From positions 1 to 10,796 of the forward strand of contig JAIXPR010000360.1 of the NCBI GenBank assembly GCA_027486155.1: a stretch of DNA of 10,796 nt. The letters are read 5' to 3'. Below the pieces are notes generated by a model that worked only from the letters and a program-made list of their open reading frames with translations, searched no databases and was not told where the DNA came from. A program made the position numbers and the translations under genes. The first letter of the stretch is position 1. Each line of letters opens with the position of its first letter. This document shows positions 1-7,108 of the stretch, one piece after another. Source of the stretch: Pseudomonadota bacterium. Lineage in GTDB: Bacteria; Bdellovibrionota_C; UBA2361; OMII01.

Positions 1-2
1 CG

Positions 3-1868
3 AAAAAAGAGAACTCCCCGCAGATCCCGTCGAATCTCTCGAACGGTGACCTTCCACCCATTCCTAAAAATGTTCTCGATAGCCGCCATACGGCGGTTCT
101 CACAAAGAAAGCTGAAGAGTTCTTACTTCAAGTCATTCCCACCCGTGAAGAGCGAGGTCCGGATGGAGGAGCTGGCACCCTGCTATCTCGACGCGGATTG
201 GATCGACTCGCGGATACGTTTCGGGACGAGATCCTCCCCGAACTGTTGTGGGACAACGATGGGCCAGAGCCAGATACGCGCTCTGAAGATAGCTCATACC
301 GAGACTCCTATCAGGACGGCCCCATCGATAACGATCCCGAGGAGGCTTGGAAGCAAGCCGAGACATCCGAGGACCGCGATGTGGGAGCAGCATGGCATCA
401 GGATAAACGCTTTGTGCACCTTAAGCCGAAGGTTCTCGCCGGCACCGCCCTAGCAGATGGAGGATATCTCCTCTTCGTCGCGATGTACGACTCCACCAAC
501 AACCACTACATCGCCCCTTCGTTTGGAGAGGTTGGAATCGACTTCTTACATCCTTGTGCCGTTTCGCGAAATGACCTGATCGGCCTCCTCGTTGGCATCT
601 CCTATGACTCTGGAATCTACGACATAGAGAGCAAAGAGGTGTATTTAGCACCATCAATCTTGGAGCTCGAACTCGCGACCATCGCCTACGGCGACTCTAC
701 TACCTGGATGGAGCATTGTATCAAAGAGATCCCGATGTGGGAGGATGCCCCTCCGAGCGACTTTGAAATAATCCGTTCAAAGATAATTACGGAAGGCCCT
801 GAAAAGGGTAACGTTACCGCTTTTGTCCTCTGCTCTGGCCATGTGACAACTCTGGTCGATGAAGAAGAGGCGCATGATGCCGGACTCCCTGATCAGGTCG
901 ATATGGGAGCGTTTTGGTGCACCTTCGGCCTTAGCCCGGACGGGATGCCGGAGATGTACCGCTACGTATACTTCCCGCCAACGCTTGAGCAGCTTGAGCA
1001 AACGCTAGCGGATCTGCTTGAGCTTGAGCCGCTCGATGCGTCCCGCAAAACCGACCAAGACCACGAGGACGCACTCGATACCTCCGAGGTTCCCGCTGAG
1101 GAGCTTCAACACGACGAGGATCTTGAGCGAGAATGGAACATCGATGACGTTGATTACTCTCCAAGCTCGCAGATCGAGCTCTTCTTCGAGAATCACGGTT
1201 TCTCTCTCGCGTCTCTTCCCGATAGAGAGGTCGATCCACTTCCTGAGGTCATCGCTCGCCTTGCGCTCGACCGACTGGATCAGGTATTCCCGCTGACTTT
1301 CAGTAACACCACACCTATCTCGATCTGCCTCTTTAGCAACGCGACGCGTGATGAGTTCATCGTTGGCGTTCCACCGAAATACCTGAAGGACCAATTCAAG
1401 GCATCGTGCGACTTCTTGTTCTTGAAATGTAAACTGGTACCATCCGACCCGGGGACCCACGAGGTGACCACCACCTTCTTCGGCATGGCGATTCAGCCCG
1501 AGCCATTTATCGACGCGACGACCCAACTAACCAGCGAAGACCCTCAGGGCTCGATCCTGTTACCGCTCGTGCTGGGCGCCATCAAAGATGACATCCCGGT
1601 TGACGACGATGGCCTCATCGACGACGACACACTTAAGGAGCTCACGGTTAGCGTAGGGGTTCCCGATATCCGCGACCAAAAAGAGGATCTCTACCTGGAG
1701 GTGTACTGCCTCGCCGCTTTTGAGGACAGTAAAGTCGAGCATCTCGTATCCATCAAACGGTACGACGACGGAGGAATAATTATCGTTGAGGAGAGCCTCC
1801 CAAACACCGGCGTGAAGCATGCTGATTGTTTCCTTAGGGACACCACGTCGATATGGGCTGACGAATAA
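3..1868 (+). CDS. Large acidic protein of unknown function (5' truncated)
   Basis: The frame is open from the left edge and ends with TAA at 1866-1868, giving at least 621 residues. The true start lies outside the window. A TTG at 198 is possible, but no ribosome binding site precedes it and the 65 upstream codons read like protein (for example KKAEEFLLQVIPTREERG), so I treat the gene as running off the edge. I do not recognise a family. The protein is strongly acidic, with Asp/Glu-rich stretches around 1030-1160 and 1595-1630 (IPVDDDGLIDDDTLKEL). These separate blocks of mixed beta/alpha appearance with many aromatic and hydrophobic residues. I see no transmembrane segment or catalytic motif, and the location cannot be judged without the N-terminus. 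The metalloprotease gene follows after 77 bases on the same strand, so the two are probably co-transcribed. I am confident that it is coding, but the function is unknown. Confidence 0.82.
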   Translation, partial: KKENSPQIPSNLSNGDLPPIPKNVLDSRHTAVLTKKAEEFLLQVIPTREERGPDGGAGTLLSRRGLDRLADTFRDEILPELLWDNDGPEPDTRSEDSSYRDSYQDGPIDNDPEEAWKQAETSEDRDVGAAWHQDKRFVHLKPKVLAGTALADGGYLLFVAMYDSTNNHYIAPSFGEVGIDFLHPCAVSRNDLIGLLVGISYDSGIYDIESKEVYLAPSILELELATIAYGDSTTWMEHCIKEIPMWEDAPPSDFEIIRSKIITEGPEKGNVTAFVLCSGHVTTLVDEEEAHDAGLPDQVDMGAFWCTFGLSPDGMPEMYRYVYFPPTLEQLEQTLADLLELEPLDASRKTDQDHEDALDTSEVPAEELQHDEDLEREWNIDDVDYSPSSQIELFFENHGFSLASLPDREVDPLPEVIARLALDRLDQVFPLTFSNTTPISICLFSNATRDEFIVGVPPKYLKDQFKASCDFLFLKCKLVPSDPGTHEVTTTFFGMAIQPEPFIDATTQLTSEDPQGSILLPLVLGAIKDDIPVDDDGLIDDDTLKELTVSVGVPDIRDQKEDLYLEVYCLAAFEDSKVEHLVSIKRYDDGGIIIVEESLPNTGVKHADCFLRDTTSIWADE

Positions 1869-1935
1869 CGATCCGAGGGCTCGTCAACTACCTGAAGTCG
1901 GCTTACCATATCCTTCTCCACATACCGAAAGACTT

Positions 1936-1942
1936 GGAGAGG
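1936..1942 (+). promoter_or_regulatory. Ribosome binding site setting the TTG start at 1946
   Basis: The purine-rich run GGAGAGG precedes a TTG at 1946. Its GGAG core (1936-1939) lies six bases from that codon, a normal Shine-Dalgarno spacing. It overlaps the alternative TTG at 1934, which has no comparable upstream motif. This is why I start the metalloprotease at 1946. Confidence 0.5.
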
Positions 1943-1945
1943 CTT

Positions 1946-2974
1946 TTGACTATCCACCCAACCTCTAGACGACGCCTTACGCTGCCATTGTTGTTGGTGG
2001 CTCTTGTCCTCGTTGTCATTTTGATTGCGCGGAATAAGGGCGCTCACCCGTCAGTACCAATCCAACCGGTCAGGTCACCGACGCCCGTACTTGAAGTGAT
2101 ACCCACGATACTGACGACAGCTCCCCGACAACCCCACCAACGAACCGCGGTCCGCTCAATCAACGGTAGCTGCGGGAAGCCTATCTCCCTTACGATTGGT
2201 CAGATAGACGAGCAATTTAACATCGACGCCGAATCGCTGAGGAACGCTGTCGAAGCGGCGGCGAATGAGTGGAACAACGCTACCGGAGAGCCCCTATTTG
2301 TTGTTCGGGGCGATGATGCGGTTACGGTCAATCTTCTCTTTGATGGGAGACAGGATTCCATAAATCAACTGGCGGCGGAGGAGCGAGAGATATCCGCGGT
2401 GTCCGAAGCCCTCAAGGCACGCATCCAAAGACATGATGCCACGGTGAGGGAAATTGAATTGGCCACGGCTACCTGGAATAGGGAAACTGAGCTGCACAAC
2501 AAGCGGGTCGAGCTCATGAATGCGCGAGCCGCGACGCCCGTAGAGAGCGCAGATGACTATGCGGCCCTGCGGGCTGAGCAACTCGAGATAACCGCAACAA
2601 GCGCCAGACTTAAGGAGGCCCAGCGAAGTCTGATGTTGGAGAGAGACCGCGTGAATCAGGATGCGATGCTGCTCAAGCAAGAGGGGGAGGCTCTCAACGC
2701 TCGAATACGCTCAGTTCAAGAACGCTTTCCCCCAAGTGTCGTTACAGAGGGTGAGCACCGTCGCGGCCCCTCAGTGAACGAGATAAATATCTACACGTTC
2801 CACAATCTGAAAGAGTTCCATGTCGTATTACTCCACGAGTTGGGACACGTGCTCGGCTTACCTCACACCGACCAGCAGCCGACGATTATGCATCCCCTGA
2901 TTGAGCACGGCTCAGGGCCGTACCACCTCACATCCTCGGACGTTCAAGCGGCACTCAACCTCTGTGGCAGGTAA
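1946..2974 (+). CDS. Membrane-anchored matrixin-like zinc metalloprotease with coiled-coil insertion
   Basis: Predicted zinc endopeptidase of 342 residues. Residues 297-307 read HELGHVLGLPH, the metzincin zinc site HExxHxxGxxH, with three His ligands and the catalytic Glu298. A downstream TIMHP gives the Met-turn (Met315). The N-terminus has basic residues (SRRR), then one hydrophobic segment at about residues 11-29 and no clear cleavage site, so it probably anchors the protein with the catalytic part outside the cytoplasm. Residues 79-133 fit the first half of a matrixin domain: a helix with AANEWNNATG, then a beta strand VTVNLLFD. Residues about 138-261 are a charged, Glu/Arg/Leu-rich helical stretch resembling a coiled coil, inserted before the active-site helix. 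No propeptide Cys switch is obvious. The start is the TTG at 1946, chosen for its ribosome binding site; TTG 1934 would add four residues. Substrate unknown; protease assignment firm from motifs. Confidence 0.86.
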   Translation: MTIHPTSRRRLTLPLLLVALVLVVILIARNKGAHPSVPIQPVRSPTPVLEVIPTILTTAPRQPHQRTAVRSINGSCGKPISLTIGQIDEQFNIDAESLRNAVEAAANEWNNATGEPLFVVRGDDAVTVNLLFDGRQDSINQLAAEEREISAVSEALKARIQRHDATVREIELATATWNRETELHNKRVELMNARAATPVESADDYAALRAEQLEITATSARLKEAQRSLMLERDRVNQDAMLLKQEGEALNARIRSVQERFPPSVVTEGEHRRGPSVNEINIYTFHNLKEFHVVLLHELGHVLGLPHTDQQPTIMHPLIEHGSGPYHLTSSDVQAALNLCGR

Positions 2975-3427
2975 TCCACTTTTGCCAACTTCGCTCGTTG
3001 AACAGCACCTGGCTACAAGACTCACAGAAAACAGGTCCCCATGGTTTGGAGATACGAGACACGAGTACATGGGAGGTCCGCGTGCTGTTCGTATGAGTAT
3101 GTAAAGGTAAGGCTGAAAACTCGGTCAACAGAACGGAGCCTTAGCACGTACGCACCATCCCTCGCGAGAAATCTAGCTATACAAAGGGAAGCTCGCAGTC
3201 ATTTCAATAAATTAGGCACCTTTAGGTTCCATCGTACTGTAAGAGCCAGGTGCCGTATCTCCTCGTGCCGAGGCGTTCAGCCTCTTTGCAATCATGTGCG
3301 GTGTCCCGTCCCTTTACTAAGCTGCAGGCGCAACAATTCTGCCCACTTTGCTTTACTAACGTGGGGGAGGCAGTACAGTGCTACCTGGAAAAGTATACAA
3401 TCCGCCTGTAAACACATCGTCCATGTT
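2975..3427. other. Intergenic region, about 450 bases, no convincing gene
   Basis: This stretch separates the protease gene from the Thr-Pro protein gene. One + strand frame stays open from 3041 into the next gene, but its translation is rich in Arg, Cys and Ser with no domain-like pattern, so I do not count it as coding. It holds a 9-base direct repeat (3312-3359), a CCCATG/CATGGG inverted repeat (3038-3043 with 3068-3073), and small overlapping stems at 3261-3284. A -10-like TATACA at 3394-3399 lies shortly before the downstream start but has no good -35 partner. A promoter for the downstream gene is expected here. Confidence 0.5.
3312..3359. repeat. Direct repeat of CTTTACTAA, two copies
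   Basis: CTTTACTAA occurs at 3312-3320 and again at 3351-3359, start to start 39 bases, in the gap upstream of the Thr-Pro protein gene. Repeated 9-mers upstream of a gene can be regulator binding sites, but two copies could also arise by chance. No role is assigned. Confidence 0.3.
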
Positions 3428-4774
3428 ATGAACGAGAAGAAAGGTACCCACCGTTCCGTAAGCCGAAACTTCACCCAGTACGCCGTGAGCGTGTTCGCGG
3501 GATTCTGCTTCGTGTTCCTCCTCGCCGCCAGCGCTTCAGCTCAAACCTGCAGCCGCACCTGCACCTACCGAATAGCGAAAGATTCCCGAACCTACAACGT
3601 GACGGCTAACGTTCTGTATCCATGCTGGCGAGGCTGGTCTTCACGAGGGTGTTCGATCATTCAAGCCGAGATCGTGCCACGGTTGAGCCCGACCACCCTC
3701 TCTGGAAGCTGGGGTCTCTCGTGCGGTAATATCCACTCCTTCGCGGCAACCATCGAAGCGACACCGACCCCTACGTCAACACCGACGAGCACATTTACAC
3801 CTACACCGACGAGCACGGCGACACCTACGTCCACTCCAACACCAACGCGGACACCAACACCAACAGCAACGCCAACTAATACCCCGACACGCACACCTAC
3901 GAATACTCCTACGGCGACTCCAACAAAGACGCCCACACCAACGGCCACGCCTACGAGAACTCCGACGGCGACCTTTACGCCAACCCAAACTCCAACACCG
4001 ATCGTGTACCAGCTCACACCGATCGCTGAGTGCGTAGAAGTTTTGCAAAACGGAAATCTCTTGGCGCGCTTCGGCTACCAGAACAACGCCCCTACATCGG
4101 TTGCCATCCCTGTCGGACCGAAGAACAAGTTCGGACCGGAGGATCCGGACCGAGGACAACCCACCATCTTCTTGCCCGGCAGGTTCGGCAACGTGTTTAC
4201 AGCGGTCATCCCGGTAGCCGTTGCCCAGGTCAAGGTGATGAACACCTCGAACTTTATCCGATGGACGTTGGGCGATACATTCGTAGACGCGACGATCGAA
4301 ACGCCTCGATGCGAACCAGAGGTCATTACGTGTGATGAGACCGATATACGGGAGACTCAGGTACAGCTCGACAACATGGGGCTGCGGCAACGGAACAACG
4401 TACGACAGTTGGTGAATCGAATCCTTCGCTTAAAACCAGGGCAAAAGGAGATCGATCGCGCTGAGTCGTACGCCGCTCGTGCTAACAGTTTCTATGTCAC
4501 TCAATGGACGGCCATCTGGTCACGGTTCTCGCAGATAACCCGAACCTGCACCGGATGTCCGGCGGTCGATAAGACCTCGAACATCGCCGAGGTTACGGAG
4601 CGTTCGCGAAAGTTTCTGCGTCTGAGTCGGCTGGCCGGCACGCTCCTCAGGAACTTACGCGATGGCCGTTTGACCGCCGCCGAGGAAGCCGCTCTCACTG
4701 AGGCGACGAGGCTCCATAACAGGACCGTAACCCTGACCGAACAGTTGCCTCGCTTTGAGAGTCAGTGCGAGTAA
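3428..4774 (+). CDS. Secreted Thr-Pro-rich modular protein with RGQPT-signature domain
   Basis: Predicted exported protein of 448 residues. Residues 1-38 form a Sec signal peptide: basic start, hydrophobic core around 19-33, and ASA before the likely cut at Gln39. This fixes the ATG at 3428 over the long open frame upstream, although no strong ribosome binding site is visible. Residues 39-111 are a small domain with five cysteines. Residues 112-191 are an uninterrupted Thr-Pro tract, likely an extended and possibly glycosylated stalk. Residues about 192-300 resemble, from memory, a domain often found next to such linkers in environmental bacteria: FGYQNN, IPVGPKNKF and PDRGQPTIFLPGR (Asp241 to Arg251). 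The last 150 residues look helical, with CTGC and a terminal Cys. It probably works at the surface or outside the cell. Its binding partner or activity is unknown. The gene stands alone, followed by hairpins. Confidence 0.85.
   Translation: MNEKKGTHRSVSRNFTQYAVSVFAGFCFVFLLAASASAQTCSRTCTYRIAKDSRTYNVTANVLYPCWRGWSSRGCSIIQAEIVPRLSPTTLSGSWGLSCGNIHSFAATIEATPTPTSTPTSTFTPTPTSTATPTSTPTPTRTPTPTATPTNTPTRTPTNTPTATPTKTPTPTATPTRTPTATFTPTQTPTPIVYQLTPIAECVEVLQNGNLLARFGYQNNAPTSVAIPVGPKNKFGPEDPDRGQPTIFLPGRFGNVFTAVIPVAVAQVKVMNTSNFIRWTLGDTFVDATIETPRCEPEVITCDETDIRETQVQLDNMGLRQRNNVRQLVNRILRLKPGQKEIDRAESYAARANSFYVTQWTAIWSRFSQITRTCTGCPAVDKTSNIAEVTERSRKFLRLSRLAGTLLRNLRDGRLTAAEEAALTEATRLHNRTVTLTEQLPRFESQCE
3761..4000 (+). 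repeat. Thr-Pro tract: 240-base low-complexity repeat inside the gene
   Basis: Exactly 80 codons in which threonine occupies almost every odd position, alternating with Pro or with Ser, Ala, Asn, Arg, Lys, Phe or Gln (units such as TPTPTS and TPTNTPT). At the DNA level there is a loose 6-base period, with mixed Thr and Pro codons rather than identical copies. Alternation of this type gives an extended, protease-resistant linker and is a common O-glycosylation substrate. The reverse strand also reads as a long Val-Gly shadow frame here, which is an artefact of the repeat. Confidence 0.9.
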
Positions 4775-4799
4775 GGGAGGCGTGGTAGGCCACGCTTAC
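4771..4799. terminator. Hairpin at the end of the Thr-Pro protein gene
   Basis: GCGTGG (4780-4785) pairs with CCACGC (4790-4795) around a TAGG loop. The stem can continue outside an internal bulge through GTAA/TTAC, so it includes the TAA stop codon at 4772-4774. No run of T follows, so it is not a classical intrinsic terminator. It could act with the next hairpin to end or protect the transcript. Confidence 0.4.
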
Positions 4800-4806
4800 G
4801 TCTCGA

Positions 4807-4848
4807 CCTTGCGGTGCTTAGGTCATGTTACCGACAAGCACCGCAAGG
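4807..4848. terminator. Perfect 13-base-pair inverted repeat between convergent genes
   Basis: CCTTGCGGTGCTT (4807-4819) is followed, after 16 bases, by its exact complement AAGCACCGCAAGG (4836-4848). The loop itself has GGT and ACC that can extend the stem. It lies between two convergent genes, where a bidirectional terminator is expected, but neither side has a T tract. A dispersed palindromic repeat of the REP kind is an alternative. Confidence 0.45.
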
Positions 4849-4959
4849 GAGTGAGAAACCTATTCGCAATCCACGGCCATCAAGTAGAAAGTCGCTGAGG
4901 ATTGCACTCGCCTCCTCCCGGCGTCCGCCTTCTCCACGTGGTCCGCACAAGACATGTTT

Positions 4960-4988
4960 CACCACAAAGGACGGAAAGGACACCAAGG
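4960..4988. repeat. Short 9-base-period AAGG repeat in intergenic DNA
   Basis: AAGG recurs at 4967, 4976 and 4985 within CACCACAAAGG-ACGGAAAGG-ACACCAAGG. From memory, this resembles a family of short dispersed intergenic repeats (ACCACRAAGG-type units with a 9-base period) found in many environmental bacterial genomes. They often give spurious frames reading TTKDTKDTK; here one frame reads TTKDGKDTK. Function unknown. Confidence 0.5.
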
Positions 4989-5042
4989 CCGACCAGCAGA
5001 ATATGGGCCTTGACGTACTGGCCATCACCGCCACATCTCCGC

Positions 5043-5333
5043 CTACTCTTCGGAGTCGCTCATAGTGCTTCGACCGGAATGAGTGAATGCGCCCTGAGCG
5101 AGCTTCCCCTGAACGAAGCTTAGGTAAATCTTCTCCAGCCTCGTTCGGGCCCACGGGGTTTTGCGGAGGAACTTGAGACTTGAGTTGATTGAGGGGTTAT
5201 CTTCGAAGCAATTAATCGAGAGCTGTCGAGAAAGCCCATCCCACCCGAAGTGCTCGTAGAGCTCGGTCAAAATCGCTTTGAGTGTCTTTCCTTCGAGTGG
5301 GTCTTTGGGAATGCGGGGAGAGGAGTTGTTCAT
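5043..5333 (-). CDS. VF530 family (DUF2132) small DNA-binding protein
   Basis: This 96-residue protein is read from ATG at 5331-5333 down to TAG at 5043-5045 on the - strand. The core, residues about 9-72, matches my memory of VF530/DUF2132: KDPLEGKTLKAILTELYEHFGW, then an INCFEDNPSINSSLKFL block and the hallmark RKTPWAR. The family is small and cytoplasmic, described as DNA-binding from a structure; its physiological role is not established. A tail of about 24 residues after the core (to SDSEE) is longer than in usual members and looks disordered. It is the only - strand gene seen, divergent from the secreted protein gene at 5716 and convergent with the Thr-Pro protein gene. No strong ribosome binding site is visible upstream. 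The family call is confident because of the diagnostic motif. Confidence 0.92.
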   Translation of the reverse strand: MNNSSPRIPKDPLEGKTLKAILTELYEHFGWDGLSRQLSINCFEDNPSINSSLKFLRKTPWARTRLEKIYLSFVQGKLAQGAFTHSGRSTMSDSEE

Positions 5334-5697
5334 GAGAGAAGCTTTGCCAAGTTACGTAGAGCGCTTTCGATTTCCATCTATGATCTCTTATATCTCGCCG
5401 AATGGCAAAGGGCGGTCAACGCGCCTGCCTCCAGGATAGCGGGAGCGCTGAAGAATGCGGCGACCACGCGGAGGATTCCTATCCTCGCCTGAGAGTGCGA
5501 CTCCTCCGACTTTGTTTTCTCTCACGATCTTCCCAGTCTCAGAAGGTCTCCTGCTCCACCACGAGCAACAGCGCGGGCCGATGGAAACGAACTTGTCCGG
5601 GCACGAACCCAGCAAGGAGGGCACCAACATACTGATCTCACCAAACCTATCACTTCTACCCGGCCTGGGACTTTTGTTTTTACGAGGGCCCCCTTCA
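5334..5697. other. Divergent intergenic region, no convincing gene
   Basis: This lies between the - strand VF530 gene and the + strand secreted protein gene, so both promoters should be here. Open frames exist on both strands, but their translations are low-quality (Pro/Ser/Arg-rich, no domain pattern). A perfect 6-base-pair hairpin, GAGGAT-TCCT-ATCCTC, sits at 5471-5486. A weak + strand promoter candidate is TTTCGA (5365-5370) with TTATAT (5388-5393), spacing 17; its -35 is poor, so I do not list it separately. Confidence 0.5.
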
Positions 5698-5715
5698 GTG
5701 GTACCTTTCCCGTTC

Positions 5716-6876
5716 ATGGTACATCAAAAGCTAGCTGCCATCGTTGCTGGAGTCTCCCTTGTGGGTGCCTCGTTGCCTTCGATCTCCGCGGAGGAGCGCG
5801 CGGGCTCCGTGCTTAAGCCTGAGAATGTCCTTCCTCAGGACCAGAACGCTGTAGCGGTAGAACAAGCGATTGAGCGGTATCGCGATAGGATTCGGGAGAT
5901 CTACCTCGCCAACGGTAAGGACGAGACCCTGCTCACGGAGCAAGTAAGGAAATTGGATGCGGCAGTAAAAGAATTGATAAGGGATCTTAATCCTCAATTC
6001 GATGCGAAGGCGTTCGATAGAGTCTCGCTCGTAGACAAGATAAACACCCTCTCAAACGAGCTCTTCACCCACGGCTACATCGTGGGCCACTTCGACATGA
6101 CCGCCGACGCTCGCGATGGGAGCAAGGCGCTCCTGAGTATCAATCTCGATCGAGTGATATCCTCAACCACGGTACAAAGCGGGGACTTGGACTTCTCTGA
6201 CATCGGACTGACATCCAATCCACTGCCTAGAACGCTTCCCTTCTTTGAGACGACCACGGTCATCGTTGAAGCTCCCGGCTCTGCCCCGCTCTCGCCTCTG
6301 AGCGCGCTCACGATCGATCTGAAGAAAAAAACATACGGGCTCGTTCTTGGGCACGATGCTGTAGCACGGTGTCTTCCTGGGTACGACCCGTCTGAGCAAA
6401 GGCTGCTCGATCCAAATGTGCGCGCTTTCTTAACCGATTGGGCGCTCGGAAGACTTGCGTATCACGTCGGTGGAGAAAGGGAGGCTTGCTCTCTGCCGCA
6501 GTCGATTGAGGTAAATGGACGCTCCCTTCCCCTACGAAGCGTCATGGGACTCGCGTATGCGCTTGAGCGTTGCGGCGATACCTCACCTACTCTTGCAGCC
6601 GTGGTGTGTAACTACATCGGTATCTCCGCGAGCACACCCGACAACCTCCTCTTAGGAACCACCTCGCAACTCATTCGCCAACGGCTCGCGAAAAGCTTCT
6701 CGGGTATCGAGTCAATCCACGACGCCCGAGGCGCAAAGGATTTTTTCGAGCAGAGACCTGATGCCGCGAAAGCGTATCTCGAAACCTTGCGCGCGCTTGT
6801 GCGTGAGCAGGTCAGAGCTATCAAGGATAATTTTCTCGGTGGAAAAAACGCTCCTAGACACGGATTTTCGATCTAA
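5716..6876 (+). CDS. Secreted protein of unknown function
   Basis: This product has 386 residues if begun at ATG 5716. Residues 1-25 form a signal peptide (MVHQK, hydrophobic AAIVAGVSLVGASL, then SISA before Glu26). An in-frame GTG at 5698 has a GAGGG nine bases upstream and would add six residues while keeping a usable signal peptide, so the exact start is open. The frame continues further upstream but stops looking like protein. Residues about 44-118 are helical and charged (EQAIERYRDRIREIYLANG). Residues 120-205 look beta-rich. Residues 205-330 contain four cysteines (219, 258, 286, 298) that could form two disulfides. Residues 330-375 are helical again. I recognise no family and see no catalytic motif. 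It is likely periplasmic or extracellular. It ends about 230 bases before the propeller gene on the same strand. Confidence 0.85.
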   Translation: MVHQKLAAIVAGVSLVGASLPSISAEERAGSVLKPENVLPQDQNAVAVEQAIERYRDRIREIYLANGKDETLLTEQVRKLDAAVKELIRDLNPQFDAKAFDRVSLVDKINTLSNELFTHGYIVGHFDMTADARDGSKALLSINLDRVISSTTVQSGDLDFSDIGLTSNPLPRTLPFFETTTVIVEAPGSAPLSPLSALTIDLKKKTYGLVLGHDAVARCLPGYDPSEQRLLDPNVRAFLTDWALGRLAYHVGGEREACSLPQSIEVNGRSLPLRSVMGLAYALERCGDTSPTLAAVVCNYIGISASTPDNLLLGTTSQLIRQRLAKSFSGIESIHDARGAKDFFEQRPDAAKAYLETLRALVREQVRAIKDNFLGGKNAPRHGFSI

Positions 6877-6934
6877 CGCACCAAAGCAGAACCCCGCTCA
6901 TTTCGTCTTTTCTCCTATCACATCCCCTTATATT

Positions 6935-6979
6935 CCACGCAAAAGGTGCGTGGTGTTCAAAAACGTCAGCATTTTGACG
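6935..6979. other. Two small hairpins between genes
   Basis: CCACGC (6935-6940) pairs with GCGTGG (6948-6953) around AAAAGGT. CGTCA (6964-6968) pairs with TGACG (6975-6979) around GCATTT. They lie downstream of the secreted protein gene, where a terminator is expected. No T tract follows either stem, so the role is uncertain. Nothing else is recognisable in 6877-7096. Confidence 0.35.
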
Positions 6980-7108
6980 CGGAGCCAAGCTTGCAACCTC
7001 CTGGAAGAAGGACAATTTTCAGACTCTCCGCGTAAAGCGATCAACTTCGCATTTCCTATCCCAAACCCTTAAAGTGCCTCACTATTTCGGACCGATATGG
7101 GATGTAGC

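Noticed and set aside
1005..1526. A 173-codon - strand frame inside the first gene
   Set aside because: It overlaps a well-supported + strand coding frame and its translation shows no family features.
3041..3427. Open frame upstream of and continuous with the Thr-Pro protein
   Set aside because: Translation is Arg/Cys/Ser-rich without domain character, and a clean signal peptide begins at 3428.
3761..4000. The Thr-Pro repeat considered as a CRISPR-like or satellite array
   Set aside because: It is in frame inside a gene, has no uniform repeats or spacers, and codes a known linker type.
3661..4390. Long - strand frames with Val-Gly or Arg/Cys/Trp repeats
   Set aside because: They are reverse-complement shadows of the Thr-Pro codon repeat.
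5388..5717. A 109-codon - strand frame in the divergent intergenic region
   Set aside because: Composition is Arg/Gly/Pro/Ser-rich with no motif, and it covers the expected promoter area.
4780..6953. Hairpins at 4780-4795 and 6935-6953 share the same 6-base arms
   Set aside because: The arms are short, in opposite order and with unrelated loops; chance is sufficient.
6974..7002. TTGACG at 6974-6979 as a -35 box for the giant gene
   Set aside because: No -10-like sequence lies at the proper spacing; 6997-7002 reads CCTCCT.
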